From positions 1,555,001-1,619,000 of the forward strand of contig OY727095.1 in assembly GCA_963402885.1 (NCBI GenBank): a stretch of 64,000 nt of DNA. The letters run 5' to 3'. The notes below the pieces were generated by a model. It was given only the letters and a program-made list of their open reading frames with translations. It was not told the DNA's origin and made no database searches. This stretch comes from Antedon bifida. Lineage: Eukaryota; Echinodermata; Crinoidea; Comatulida; Antedonidae. This document shows positions 27,901-42,900 of the stretch, one piece after another. Numbering within the stretch: position 1 is the first letter of the stretch; every line of letters starts with the position of its first letter. A program made the translations under genes and the position numbers.

Positions 27901-30900
27901 CAATTAATACATATTTCATGCCAATTGATATACAGTATAATGGTACGTAGTTGCTTGTCAAAGTCACCGAGAGACACAGAAATTGATTAGAGTTGAATTG
28001 GACATTGCAAGGCGTAGCATTTTAATTGCATTAGTCAAATAGCAACTATTTCCACTCATTAAAGATCACTGGTGATTTAATAGCTTGGTCATGGCTCGAT
28101 ATACAGACCATTGCACCGTTTCATATTTTACACGTTTGCGTAAAATACGATTGCGATTTAATGCAACATCTTGTACGTTTGTTATATGTGCTATTGAACA
28201 GTTTGTATCGTATCTTATAGTCGAAGGCTTAACCTCTCTGCTTCGTGCAGTTTTTCAAAATCAAGTATTCTAACCTAGTGTCAACATAGCGACATCACAA
28301 AATGTACTAAATGAACTGTTTGTGCCGAAGATCTTATAGCCGAAGCCATAATACCATCTCTCTGGGTTTTGCAGTATTTTTTAAATCAAATATTCTAACC
28401 TAGTGTCAATCAGATCCCTGCGGGGCCCGAGGTTCACACGTGCACATCGCAACATCACAAAATGTACTAAATGAACTGTTTGTGCCAAGGATCTTATAGC
28501 CGAAGCCATAATACCACCTCTCTGGGTTTTGCAGTATTTTTTAAAACAAGTATTCTAACCTAGTGTCAATCTGATTCCTGCGGGGCCCGAGGTTCACACG
28601 TGCACATCGCAACATCACAAAATGTACTAAATGAACTGTTTGTGCCAAAGATCTTATAGCCGAAGCCTTAATACCACCTCTCTGGGTTGTGCAGTATTTT
28701 TTAAATCAAGTACTCTAACCTAGTGTCAATCAGATCCCTGCGGGGCCCGAGGTTCACCCGTGTACATCGCGACAACAGCTAGCTATTTCAATGTCCTTCT
28801 GAGATTGCAGTCATCTAAAAACAAATAAGACAATTTACAATGCCTTCCATGCAGTTTTTTTATCTATTCGGTATTGAGTTATTGCAACAATTCGGAAGAA
28901 CCCGGATGTTTTGTTTTGATTTATAAACGAGTACTATAAACCTTAGGTCCAGTGTACACAACTAGCAAGTAGGGGTTACCCCGGTGTATTAAGTACATCA
29001 CATCCACTGATCATAACTAGGCCCTCTGGGAGACCAGTCTTTGACTGAAGAGGTCACCCAGTATAAATAAAATATTTCAATTCAATTCAATTCAATTCAA
29101 ACTTCATCAGTTATAAAAAAATACTGTAAAAATAATCCAAAACATTATGTTTAAAAGTACACAGTAGCATTTGTTTAAATGTTCATTTAGAAATATAAAA
29201 CATTACTAAGTTTTACAAAATAAATAAGGTTTTTAAACATGGAACTGCCATTTCAATACAGCACGTGAACTTTAAAGCACATTTTGTTCATAACGGTGCA
29301 TTATGGTATGATACTTTTTTACTATTCTGTTGCAAATACATATCTATATCGGAACTAATTAATAATGGGCGATTGAATAATTTATTATTACTCAGCTAAG
29401 TCGTTAATCATTCCAACACTTTAGATGTATTTATTAAATGAAAAGTGATATTTCAAGACAAGAAACACGTTAGATATTTCGAAATTTATGACATATACGT
29501 CACCAGGCTCTTGACTATAAATATTGTGTCTTATAAATCAGGGGCTTGATCGAGTTCTACATTATGCGTAAATCTCAACGAGATACAAACTATAAAGTTA
29601 AGGAATTAGGTAGGCCTATACCAAGTCTTGTTCGTTATCGGTTTTGTAAAGCCGGTTTTCTACTAGACGAATTTATTTGAAAGTGTTGACTAATGCGCAT
29701 GCGTATTTATATTTTCATCTACGCGACTCTACAGCTCACTATGTCGGTCGGTCGGTTGGTCGGTCGGTTGGTCGGTAAACACTAACTTGAGCACGCGACT
29801 GCAGCCATGTAATATGGCCTTTTTACGTTGGGTTCCGAATGTGTCCTCTTAATAGAGGGGTTTTATAATGCAATTGGATACGAAGTTACCAAAACAACGT
29901 GAATGTATTAAGTCCCTACAATATTTTGATAACGAAACGTCTCCCAGCTACACCACCTATGATCTTCATTTCGCCTGTTTACGTTCCAATATTTGTCCGT
30001 TCATACCTGGGGAAGTCGGCATACCCTTGACAAAATCGTATTCAATTGAGTTACAGAATCTACATTCTTGACGTCCTAATGATAGAATGTTATAACTTAA
30101 TTGATTAATTAAAAGATAATACTAATTAAGATATAACTAGATCTACCCGTAGCGTAATGTTTGTAGAAAATTTATCTCATGGGTGGACGGTGTGTTATTA
30201 TCAGACGTGACCTAAATAAAACGCACGAAACATAGCCGCCGCGAATTTCACCTAAACACCAACGTATGTTCGATTGGCAGGTAATACAGGGCTGTTTCCA
30301 ATGGCACCAAACTGTTTGTTGTACGCGTCCACAAGTAGACAAAGTCATACTAGTAAAGGCGAAAGGCAGGCATTCCCTTAGATGTATTGTCCCCCTGAAA
30401 AAATAATTTTTTTAAAGTTTTTGTTGAATATTCCATTTTTAATTCAGATGAATGTAAGACTAATTGACATTGTCGTTTACGACAGAAGTCGGCCATATAT
30501 AATAGTTATTCACTTTAACCAAAAATTGGATCGAAAAGAAAATTGTTTACCTGAAAAACTCTAATTTAAAGCAAAAAGTTAAATTAACCGGAAGTCAATT
30601 GGTTTTGGTTTAATTTAATCGTTTATTTTGCCTTTTTATAAGTGAAAACGTTACTTTTTTTCTACGAAAGTGATTAACTTTATTAAACTGCAGAATGGCC
30701 TATTCAAAGTCTTCTTTTATTAATCTTCATTTTTCATGTTTTTGGGGGAAAATACATGTTTAACGTAACAGTACAACAATTTTTATAATTTTTATTGTAC
30801 CCCATACGCCACTGAAAGTAGCCAGAAGTTTTAAAGTACAGTCGAGGATGGAATAATAAGCATTGATATCGCTCTCCTTTTCCCATGAGGATACGAATTG

Positions 30901-33900
30901 TGGAGAACTTTAACTAGAACGGAGGGAGTGGGAGTGGTTCTTATTCAACCCTCAATTGGCGTCAATGTTTACATGAAGATAATGGTAAGATTACAGAAGA
31001 TTAGAACAGTTGCTATGATGGTAATGATAACGATTGATGAAGAACGTGATGACGATGAAATTAATCAAGCAGAGGGTGATCCAGGATATTGGAAAGAGGG
31101 AGAGCAGTGGGAGGGACAGAGAACATGAGGGGAGGGGTATTGCTTTCCTCCTCCAGAAACATTTCCCTTTATTTTTTTACCGTCTAAAAAGGAGCCAATG
31201 AAATCCTCGATGTATTTATACTGAGATGCTGGTGACCATGAGAGTTACAATGGATCGGTGGTGGTTGTGGTGTTATAGTGATGTGTGGTGTTGTTATTAG
31301 TGGAGAAGGAGATTAAGTGGTTGTTTTGGGTGATGATGTAATGATGATGATATAACGTACTCGTGTACACCATGTGGATAACCATTGACCTTCTCAGCAA
31401 TGTTCACCTGCAATGATCAGGACCTTAACTCAATTGATTGAACAAATATTGTATTAATGACATAATAAGCTGCTGCTGGTCGGGATAATGAGAATTAAAG
31501 TGATGAGCACGATGAAAAGAAGGAGGAGGAAGATGCCAATGTATTAGAGATGATGGATGGACGATGATGTTGAGAAGATGATGTACACGGTGAAGATGAT
31601 GAAGATATAGACAAAAATGATAATGCAAAAATGATCATAATCATCACTGTGTCTTCTTTGTGCCTATTTTCACTAGATACACAAAATGATAACGATGGTA
31701 TTATTGTGTAGACAAAGGCGAGTTGAGTATTGGTTTTGGAATAATAAAAATGATGATTATGATGATGATAAATATGAACAATTAATGTGTCACATGTATC
31801 ACAGGTTATTAAGTCTACTCTTAATCTTTGAAGTAATACAGGCGACACATGTGACATAATTGTATTACATAATTCTCATATATATGATCCTGGAAAAATT
31901 AGGCCATAAATGCGGAAATACTGCAGTGAATGTATTTCACCGTACCGGGAAGTATGGGTTGGGTCATTTTGGTTGGTGGTTGGTTTAGGGCAAGGGAGTA
32001 AAGAGAACGATACAATACCAACATCGTCACCAGATGTGTTCATTTACTCGTTTATACCTGGCGAAAAATAATCAGCCCCTATTGCTAATGCGCACGCACG
32101 TTCACCTGGGCTGTGGTCAGGACCCAACATTCTTGTTATCTCATCTTAATTTAATTGTTCCTCGCTATTCAACCTTATTCCGTGTCAAACAGATGTGAAT
32201 GGTCACGTGCCTAGCGACAAGATCTATGTAATCACACTTTATGATGTTTTAATTTGATTGACATAATATGATTATGATGTATACGGTCCGAACAGAACGA
32301 CATCACATTCTATTAAGGGCTTTCTATACGTAATTAAATCGAACGGTCTATCAATAGGTACCGCGCAAATGATGCAATATCGATACAGCTGAGTTTTCTA
32401 ACTTAAACACGTTAAATCCACCAATACTTACTTAATTTAATATGAACAACACGTTTTACAGTTTTAATATTAAAAATATAGATAACATAGGTTCATGATG
32501 TAACATAAAACTGTAACAATATTGTAGGCTCATAATGTAATGATGTATTATCGACAAGGCATGTTATGCGCTTTTATGTAACTCAACACATACGGTTATT
32601 TCAGTGTCTTATCATGTGACGTCAACAAACTTTTGCTTTATAGTAAACCGTAAGTACAAAATACTTTAAGCCGTATTCACATGAAATGGACAGAACTAAA
32701 CTCGCATTCACACATGTTATGAGCGGTCATTCCGTTCCGTTGTGATACATATATGACACTGTATTACATAATTTGCCTATGAGATACAGTACCGAGTATC
32801 GGCTAGTTGTAGACTGAGCCTAAAACATGGAAATTCTTATTGCAAACAGTTCTCCCTCCTAATATGGGCCTATGTCTAATATTCTTTTTTTCTCGTCTCC
32901 AGTGTCTTTTCTTATCCCTATCGAAACAATAATATCGGAGACATAATAATGATGTAAATGTCATTTGTTTCATAATGTTCTAAGTTGTAACTTTAGAATT
33001 CAATAATTATTACCATATGATGTAATATCGACGAGGCGCTTTTTATAGTTTCTGATCATTTAATGTCGTAACTTAAATACACCGAAATAGGTACAATTTC
33101 TCCTCGTTGTATATCCGTTTAGCCTTGGGTTATTGATGAACGACGACGCAATCAATAAAAGGGTTTGCAAAACGAATTACACAGGTTCAGTGGCCAACTT
33201 GTGGACTAGAATTTGGCCTAGATATTTTAATGAACATTGCAATGATATGATTAAGAATTGGACGATGAATATACAGTCGTTATTTACTTGGTATCATCAA
33301 CACTTTACGCGCGGTAATTGGGCATCCAGTGACCTTCGATGCATGGCTTGATAATGAAGCAAAAACATTATTAATAGATTTATTTGTGATTGAATATATT
33401 CCTGATAAGCAATTTTCTTAAAACAATTTACGGAATAATAATAATTGCAATTATGGTGATAGGATACGCGCGCGTTGAATTATTGATATAGGTTTTTGAA
33501 TTGTACGCGCGCGTCAACGTTCTGTTGAAAACTTATTTTGATATACGATGATGGTGAAGACGGCGATAATTAGGATGAAGACGCCGAACGATAATGAAGA
33601 AAAGGGCAAATAGACAACAATGATAACGATTATAGGCCTAATGTTGATAATATACAGCGATGGCTACGATTATTACGTCGTCGTCGTCGACGGCGTTTAT
33701 GTCGATTGTGGTGTTGATAATAAACGTGTATTACGTCGTCGTTGATGACGATTATGAAGGATAACGGCAATGATGACGTTGATGTTTTAATAATTACACA
33801 GTGACGGTGACCATTAATATGTCGTCGTCGTCGTCGAAGAGGACGGTGACGATTGGACAACGCCAACGACAATTTCTACGCCTACGACAATTAGTCAGAC

Positions 33901-36900
33901 ATGTGTGACAACGATGAAACCGATTTTTGATAGGGTTGAGTGAAAAGCCGATAAAGTAATCCAGCACAAGTTTCGCCGTATCAAATTAAGACTGTCATAG
34001 TATAGAATCACATTTCATATATTCAATTCTGTTACACAAATCACCGAAACAGCAGTACGTTTCCGATTGTCGTATCAAACTGGAAACATAATTCTGTTCT
34101 CTTTAGACAATGTTGTGTGTTTGTAGGCCTATTATATTGTAGTTTTTCCACTGTTGACGATTTATGTTAATGGTGTTTGTTGTGGATCGGAGTGGAGTCT
34201 TAGCTTGGTGGTTTAGATGGTTGGCTACTAATCCCAGGGTCTTGGGTCAAAATCCTGTCAGATGCTGGGATTTTGTTTTCATTACAGAACCATGGACCTA
34301 GTACAGGTCTATGACAGAACTCCACTCTCAAAGACTTGTGTAGAGCATCTTTTGTAGGCCTATACGTTTGTCTTTGATTATTTAAGAATGAACCCTCCTA
34401 ATTGTCCACTTGCCAGGAGACTTTTCTCTAAACTGTCATAAAATAAAATAAAACTAACAATATTTTACTAAACAGTATGAACCAGGAATAGACCTATAGT
34501 CCGATTCGGTCGAATGGCATTTCGACCTCAATAAAAAATATCCAACTAAAATAAATGTATTCAGGTCAAATCGAATTCATTTAATTTGTGTCTACAGACT
34601 TTCAATATAGATGCTCAAAATGTTCAAATATCAGGCCTATTGTTAATAAAAGAGATTTTCAATCGCATGCTATCAAATAGTTCAACGTAACAGAGCGTTA
34701 CGAACATCTACGTATGATTAACCAAAATATAACAACTACCGGCTACGCCAATTTCAGAATTATTATCATCGTAATTACCACAATCATAAGCGCCGCGCCA
34801 AACAGAAAAACACTGTGCTTATTTCATCCTCATTTACGGTGTTACGTACCAGACCGAGATTTCATTTTTTTTATATATTCGTCAGAACAATTTCATTTTA
34901 AATATAAATATAAGAATCAGACAAAATAATAAAGAAATAATTGGATTATAGACAGGTGTAATCATGCGGAAAATTTTAAAGAGAATTTACTACGGTTTTT
35001 TTTACATCATTATGAAATAAGACAGCACAAATCGTACGCCAACGCTACCGTTAATTCTTGTGATAGTGAAGAATCTGTGATTTATATCTCTTCACCGCGC
35101 TTAGGGAGTAAGCCGCAAATATTCTTAAAATAATTTGTATTTATAGTAAATTTAACGGACTAATTAACTGAAAATTATAACATCTCACAAGAATAAATAA
35201 TCGAGCTTCCAAAAAGTATGAGTGTATACGAATTTTATAAATTATGATGTGAATAAGCTAATGAAAATTAGCATAGGTTATTAATTGTTATCACTGGATT
35301 TAGTACTTTGTTGAACACTTTCCAGGACGTTAACAGAAACGATATCGTTTCCTATAAATGAGTTATGGGGTAAAATATGAAGTAAAAGGGTATTTCAAAT
35401 AACTATAAGCCCAAAATTCATTTTTAGTGAGCTTGGATAGAGTTCCGTATTACTCAATATTTTACGCAATAATGTAGGTACACCTTTTACCGGTTACACA
35501 TTAATTAATAATTTGTAAGGCAAGTCCCGTATTCATTTCTGAACGTGGGGTGTGTGTGTGTGACCCATTATACTAAGCCTCGGTCGGCATTATTTGATAG
35601 GGTGGCCAAGAATAACTTGTAAAAACGAACAATTATGAAATAGATCGTTATGAAAAATCACCGTAATAATGTTGTAATTTTATTTATTGTAATACCATGG
35701 AGGAATACCATGGTACTAAGATATATAACGAATGACGGCTTTTTCCTGCGACTCAATAAATTACGAATGAGTTGAAATAATGTAATATATTGCTATTAAG
35801 TTGATAATTTGCTTCAAGTCTACTGTAACTACTAAGGCAGTGATGTAGGCGTAATTTATCATTCATAGAAATAATACTTTGAACATGTATTTGTATTTCA
35901 GGCCTGTGCCCTGCTGGTAAATACAGCAAAGAAGGGGTCGCCTCCGGCGGTATCATGCATTCTTCGCGTACCGTCTGCTGCTTGCTGCGCTCGCGTTTTT
36001 CAGTCGAACTATAAACAGTTTAAAACAACACTCACCTGGGTTTTTGGATACACGTTTGGTAGTATTAACCAGCGTTATATAGGATGACCAATAACAACAC
36101 AAGTAATATAAAAATGTTGAACAGTGCATATTACCGGAAAGTGTTACGACAATGAACAATATATAAATCCCGACGGGCTAACGAGCCGATGACATCATGT
36201 CTTTTACGGATCCGTAAAGTAGAAAAAATGTGCATCGGTCTTCTTGTTGGTCCTTTTAGATTAATAATTTATCCAACAAAAAAATCACACAGAAAATGCG
36301 TTACTGTTTTCTTCACGATTTACAGGATAAATCCACGCGTGTTCAATACGGTAGCGTATAAGTATAATCACTTGGAGTGTAGTAGCACAACACGTATTAT
36401 CTTCGGTACGACTGGCGTCGGTATACAACTACTCAAAAAACGCGTTTGATACAATGAACGTCGCGAACGCCATGAGTTGAGAGATGAAAGCGTCAACCTT
36501 CAAGCCGAACAAGCTAAGTTGTATTCAGTTGATTACCAGCACGCTCGAAATAGACGCAGTCGACTAATCGTAACGGGCAAGTTTTTACTACACAAATGTA
36601 AATGACGTCATCACATTTTCTACTAAAACACGCGTACGTGTTAATAGTGACTATACGTTTTCTTAGACCGTACTATATTGTTTTCAACCGATTAATTTGT
36701 TAAAAAGTAGAAGAGGACTATTTCCACTCATGGTAAACGAATTCGTTTAACGTCTCGATAAGATAGAACTCATCGCGTTACGAAAAGGTAGATAGAGCAC
36801 ACACTTGTCTACTTGTACAGTCGTTCAATGCAGTCAGCTGAAGAAGGAATAAATCTACAACTTGGAATACTCTTTAAACTTTAAATAAACAAGCAATTTA

Positions 36901-39900
36901 CCTGTCTACGACAGTTAACGATGCTACGTATAGATATTTATTATTCCTGTATCAAAACAATAGTTATATTGCAGCCGTGTAATGCATTAAACGATTATTC
37001 ATTATGAAACATCATTTTTTTTACAGATCACACTACAAACCGATCAGAAAAATCGATGTGTAAATATATCGAATCCAACACATGGTCTCGGAACCAAAAA
37101 GAAACCGGTAAATAAATGTGAAAGTTAAGCGTGGTTCCCACTAGAACGCAACGCAACGTAACGCAGCGACGTATCGACACAAAGTTATGTATTGCGTAAT
37201 AACAAGTGGGAACCGACGATGCAACATTGCTGCAAAAATCTGAGGTTTGATTTCACGCAGGCGGGGGCAAACACAATTATTGGAAGGGCATTTTCTAACG
37301 TTGCGTAGGTTGCGTTACGTTGCGTCGCTAGTGGGAACCAGGCTTTACGAATGAAACATATGGACAAAGGAGTTGATCATAAATATATCTGTAATAAAGA
37401 AACGGACACACTATAACAGTTTCGGAGAATACTTTTATCTTAAAATTAACCAAAAAGGTTATTTGTGTAATGGTCGTTAATGTAGCGAAGCTGTTGCACA
37501 ATTATAATATTAACGGTTTGATATTTATAGGCGATCACCTAAAACAACATGGCATAACTGGTGATATCTCAGAATACTTTAGAGTCTTATCTAAATGTAA
37601 CAATAAGTTTGATTGCCTAATTAAGGAGATGTTGTGGATCAAAGAGATAAAACCTACACTCAATAAACAATCGGATTCCATCAAAGCTAAATTGTTTATC
37701 TAACTCAGTAGGAGGAGCTAATTACTTAATTAGCCCTCAATTAGCATTTCCTGTCACCAACTTTGGTGCTTAGTGCACATAATTATTATTGTTTTGTATT
37801 CACTTGATCTTGAAAATGGTTCTATGATGGTACCGAAACGTCGATCTCTATTTTTGTCATTAAATTTTATATTGAAATTATATAGTAAACGTCTTTTAAT
37901 TCGTATTTTGATATTTTTTAACGTGTAAATTTAGTAATAAGCGTATTTGTGTGTTATATGTCTTTTGTACGCACGTAGTTTGGTTACGTAACAACGGAAG
38001 CAGGTTCGCTCATGTTTTGTAGAGAATGAAACGCTATTTACGGTTTTTATGTTTGACGCAACACGTCTTGCGCGTTCATGTGTTGAGAAGTATAGACGCT
38101 ATTTATTTACGGTGTTTATGTTTGACGCAACACGCCTAAGACTATACACTGGTGGGCTAATAATATGTCCTGTCCCCTCAGCATGTAGTGTTATCATTAT
38201 GATACATATTATGTTGATAATAAAGGGATAATGAGGAGGATAATAATTATGTGGTACATTGCAGGAGGAAGATTTTTTTTTGTATTTAAATTTCTTTTCT
38301 CATTTCAATAAACAATGACTTCACGTTATTTTTTAAAAGATTTTATTAGATTAAGATGAATACATACAGTGATAAAAATCTTGGTGATGATGGAACGGTA
38401 ACGGGAATATTATCAAAATATGAGTATGAATAATTCTTGTCAACAAAAGCTTTCTCGTAAACGTATGTTGGTGTATAATGTCCACAAACAGTATTATCAT
38501 TTAAGTGATTCGATCATCTAGTGGGATATACTTGAGACTGTTATTGTCTTAAATGATCAACTAATATTAAAAGTGATTGCACAAATTGTATAACTTTTAG
38601 ACACAAAAATCAACTTCAATTATGGTATTACGTATTAGATATCGACGTAATTATAATAAAGGAGTATAATCCCGCAATTGTTACGATGACGTCACGTTAT
38701 ACCGTGATCGGTGGTCGTTGTGTTTTTATGCAAGATGAATTCATCTCCACTCAGTTATCGGTACTAAATCTCTTCTTATAGTCATTAGTTCAATATCAAA
38801 GCAATTTCCTTGATACAGTGGGTCACATGCATCATGCACGTTTGCGTCAAAAAATGTCATGTGCGTTACGTATGATCATGAAATATGTTTTAAGATTATG
38901 CTAATTACAACGTCACATGTGACATTGTTACAGGTCTCTCATGACATGGATAAATGGTAGATACAATACTGAAAATTGATACACATTTTACGTACCATCA
39001 AAATATTGTTACATTTCTATAATGCTGAATTATTTGATGAAAAAAGGGTCATAGGTTAAACATTAATAGTTTTAATTTACAATAATTATTTGGCTTTATA
39101 AAACAAAGTGATTAGTAATGTTGTCCTTCATTATTATATTGTGTATAATATAACACCTAAATAAATTCATGTCATTTGATTGGACAATTGTGGGTCACAT
39201 GGCGTGCAATAGTACTTTTTAAACAATTTTATTATTGAGAATTCGTGAAAGTCACATAGAACTCTTGAGCACACATTATGTTGAGTATTTTTACCATTAC
39301 GCCCTCCTGCCTGGATGTTAAGCCGGCTACTCATCACACATTGTAACTGTCACTTGTGTGTGTGTAGATGAAAATAAAAGTAGAGCGAAATCATTTAAAG
39401 CAAGATGTAAACATTTACGATGCTTTGTTTGTTCTCTATAGATTACATTGTTATAATATAAATGGATTCACTAGACAGGCGTAATAACGTTATGAAATGT
39501 TATTTTATTTTAATAATCTCATATTTATCGAATTACTATACACAGTAGACGTTCAATGCAAAGAGTTGTTCCTAAGGTTTCAAATTTCAAAGAACTTTGT
39601 ACAACTTTTATGGAAATGAATATTATGTTAAATGTATTCATTCATTTTCACCTCAATATCTGATTTTTTTATGTAAAATATATATAATCCGATGATTGTA
39701 TCGTGACGTAACACGCATTTGGTCTGCGATACCTGACATTTCAACGTACACATTCTCATTCAGTGTAGGCTCTAGACAGAGTTTTTACTTAATAGGGTAA
39801 AATTAGTAAAACTATTAGTAAAAATATAAATATTTTGGCACATATGGCGTTTCATACGTATACTACGTAATTTTCAGACACAAATCGAAACGCCGACTGG

Positions 39901-42900
39901 TGACCAAACATCATAAAAATGTTAAGACTTGGTACAAGTGTAACATTCTCAACGTATTTGGTTTTTATACAAATCAATATTTTCCATGTAGTAAATGAAT
40001 GAATGAACCTAATTGCATAACACGCGGGCATCTCGCGTGTGCTTTTCGAGCTTAAAGCATAGGAGCCACACCCCTATTAAATGGACACTTTCCGTAAAAA
40101 CGTTGGTGTACTTTGTTGGGTCCCGAAGGTGTCCCCTTAATAGAGGTTGTATAACATAAGCCTCATATTATGTTTTACTAAAACCATTACCAATAATGTG
40201 AACGTGTCATGTAACACAATTACCCAAGTATTAAAGTTTCTAAATTGATGAAAATGGGCCAATGATAATATCGTTTACACAATCGATCAATATCCAGTTC
40301 AGCGAACATTACTGATGTTATCTTTTCACCGGTGTGAAAGTAGGTGCTATATTATTTGTAATTAGCTGCAACCCACAGCAAAGATTACATTAATATTGCA
40401 ACTGTCACAGAATACACAGCAGTAGTAGCAATCAGTGAACACCCTTATCTTAAATCTATGATGTACAGGGCCAACGATATAAGCGTACACACTGATTATA
40501 TCTCAATGTACACCTAGTTTAAACCTAGTTACAAAACTGATCAGCCGGGTCATTCTCGTAAATTGGCGTATCTTCAATCTAGTATAGGGACTAAAATAGA
40601 GAAAAACACAGCACTGCTTTCTATATATACATTGACGTACCATTACAAAGGGCTAATATAACGAAACTCGTACAAACCTAAAGCTTGGTTCCCACTAGGA
40701 CGAAACGATTCGTTTGTGTTGCGCTTACATCCTTGCGTTGCGTCCTAGTGCGAACCAAGCTTTAATTGGTGCATGTTATTGTGTGTACATAACAGGCCTA
40801 ACGAATACAGTAGTCACAAACTAAAGCTACTTTAGTTCTATTCAGCGTGCCAACTAACTTTTATGTATCTTATAGCAAGGGCTAAAATACAGTTTATTTG
40901 GCGTACCGCTTCTATTAAAAAAATAACGCTACCATCACTCAGTATAGGGCTATTAGCAAGTTACAAACTTAGGCCTACCCTAGATAGTTGTATCATTAAA
41001 GATCGCCACGGCCGCGACGTACATTTTCACAGTAGAAATACAGATAGTCACGATAAGTGTAGGCCTAATTCATTAAATTTTGTGATTTTAAAAATTACAA
41101 TTTTCATGAAGCCATGCTGTCGCAAAGTGCAGTTTATAATAACGCTGCGTGTGGCAGGCAGACCCGACCTGATTTTTGCAGAAACGACGGACTTCCAGAT
41201 CTTTGACGTCAGGTTCACAATGTTGCCCTTTTGGCGTTCCATAACATCTATATATAAAACGTCAATACACCTTCAACTATGATCTGCTACAGTGACTAAC
41301 ATGTTGATGAATCTAAGAATTTGGCATTTAGAGTTTTACGAGTTACAATGCATAAAATTAGAAGATGATTTAAATTTCTGTTTTACAATTTTATTAAAAA
41401 ATTTGTCCCCCAAAACCATGAATAATAAAGATTAATAAAATCAGTCTTTGAATAGATTATTTTGTAGTTTTAATAAAGTTAATCACTTCCGTAGAAAAAA
41501 AAATATTTTCACTTAAAAAATTAAAAATTAATGTTTAAATTCAACCAAAACCCCATTGACTGGCAGCCAAATTTACTACTTTTTGGTTTAAATTACAGTT
41601 TTTTAGGTATATATATATATTTTTCAATCCACTTTTTTATCAAATATCTGTTCACGAAAGTTTTTTTTATAAAAATATTTAATTTATTTATTTAATTTCG
41701 GTCTTAATTTCAAGGCCTAAAATGTCGTTATAAGGTTAATGATTATTTAAATTATAAAGTAAGACACGTTCAAATAAAGAACTTCTAAAAATAGTATAGA
41801 AATCATCTTATAATTATTATACTGATCATTTGTATACTGTGGTGCTCCTGATTGGCCACAGTAACAAATGCAATTTGGTAGCTATTTGGACGTATGACTA
41901 AATATTAATGGACCATACAGACTGGAAACAAACAAAAGTGGACTGCTGCTGCTGCTTTGAGTAAAATTCAAATCAAAATAATGGAAACGTTTCCACGTTC
42001 AGTTTTAACTCATACTGTATTAACTTTATCGGTGGATAGAAATGACTTAAACCTTCTAAAAACCACGATATAACAACAATGGAGAAGATGAATGAGTAAA
42101 ATATACTTAGAAGAAAAATGAGACCATTAATTATACAGCCTCTATAATCAATGAGAGAAGAACGCAGTTAACTTTAGGCTATAAATTAATTTGATGTTTC
42201 CATTTTGAACATAAGGAGTATATTTAACAAAATTAGTAAGTGAAATGGCCAGCAGAATAAATCAAGACTTTGTACGCGGCGGAACCGCCGCAGTAGTAAT
42301 ATAAGGTGATGTGATAGCGTTCGCAAATACTCAAACTTCAGAATCAAAACAACAATTGTTTTGTAGGCATGCGCATAAGCTCAAAGTCAAAGTTCAAAGT
42401 AAGCTGGGCTTAATGTCAAACACGGCGATCGCGTTTAGAATATCGTGATTTCTGCTTTGTGAATATGACACATTTACATGTCCCAGTGAACAATTATTAG
42501 GTGTACCAACTATGGTAAACTGTTTACACTAAAGACCATTTACACATGCTTAATTAAATGGATTCAAATCAATAGTGTGATTATTGATTGGTTAAAAATC
42601 GATAAATTCATCAAAATGTGGTTTAGATTAGTGGTGTGAATAAAAGATATAAAAGAAGCAGAAGAAGATTAAGAAGACGAAAGGAAAGAAAGTAACAAAG
42701 AGGAAAGAGGACAAAAAGATGAAGAAGAAGAAAATAAAATGAGGGAATGTAGAAGAAGAAATGTTGAAGGAGAAGAAAGAACATTGAAGGAATAGATGGA
42801 ATGTTGAATAGAAAAGAAGAGAGAGCGGAAATGTTGAAAAAGAAGAAGAGTTAAAGAAAAGGAAATGTTGGAAAAGAAGAGAAACTGTTAAAAAGAAGCG

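Noticed and set aside
30898..31128. 76-codon plus-strand ORF with acidic C-terminus
   Set aside because: It overlaps the start of a GAT/GAA low-complexity area; composition is explained by simple repeats.
31495..31857. 120-codon minus-strand ORF rich in His, Ser and Tyr
   Set aside because: It arises from GAT/ATG simple repeats; no domain and no splice context.
33630..33872. Arg-rich minus-strand ORF
   Set aside because: It reflects GTC/GAC trinucleotide runs.
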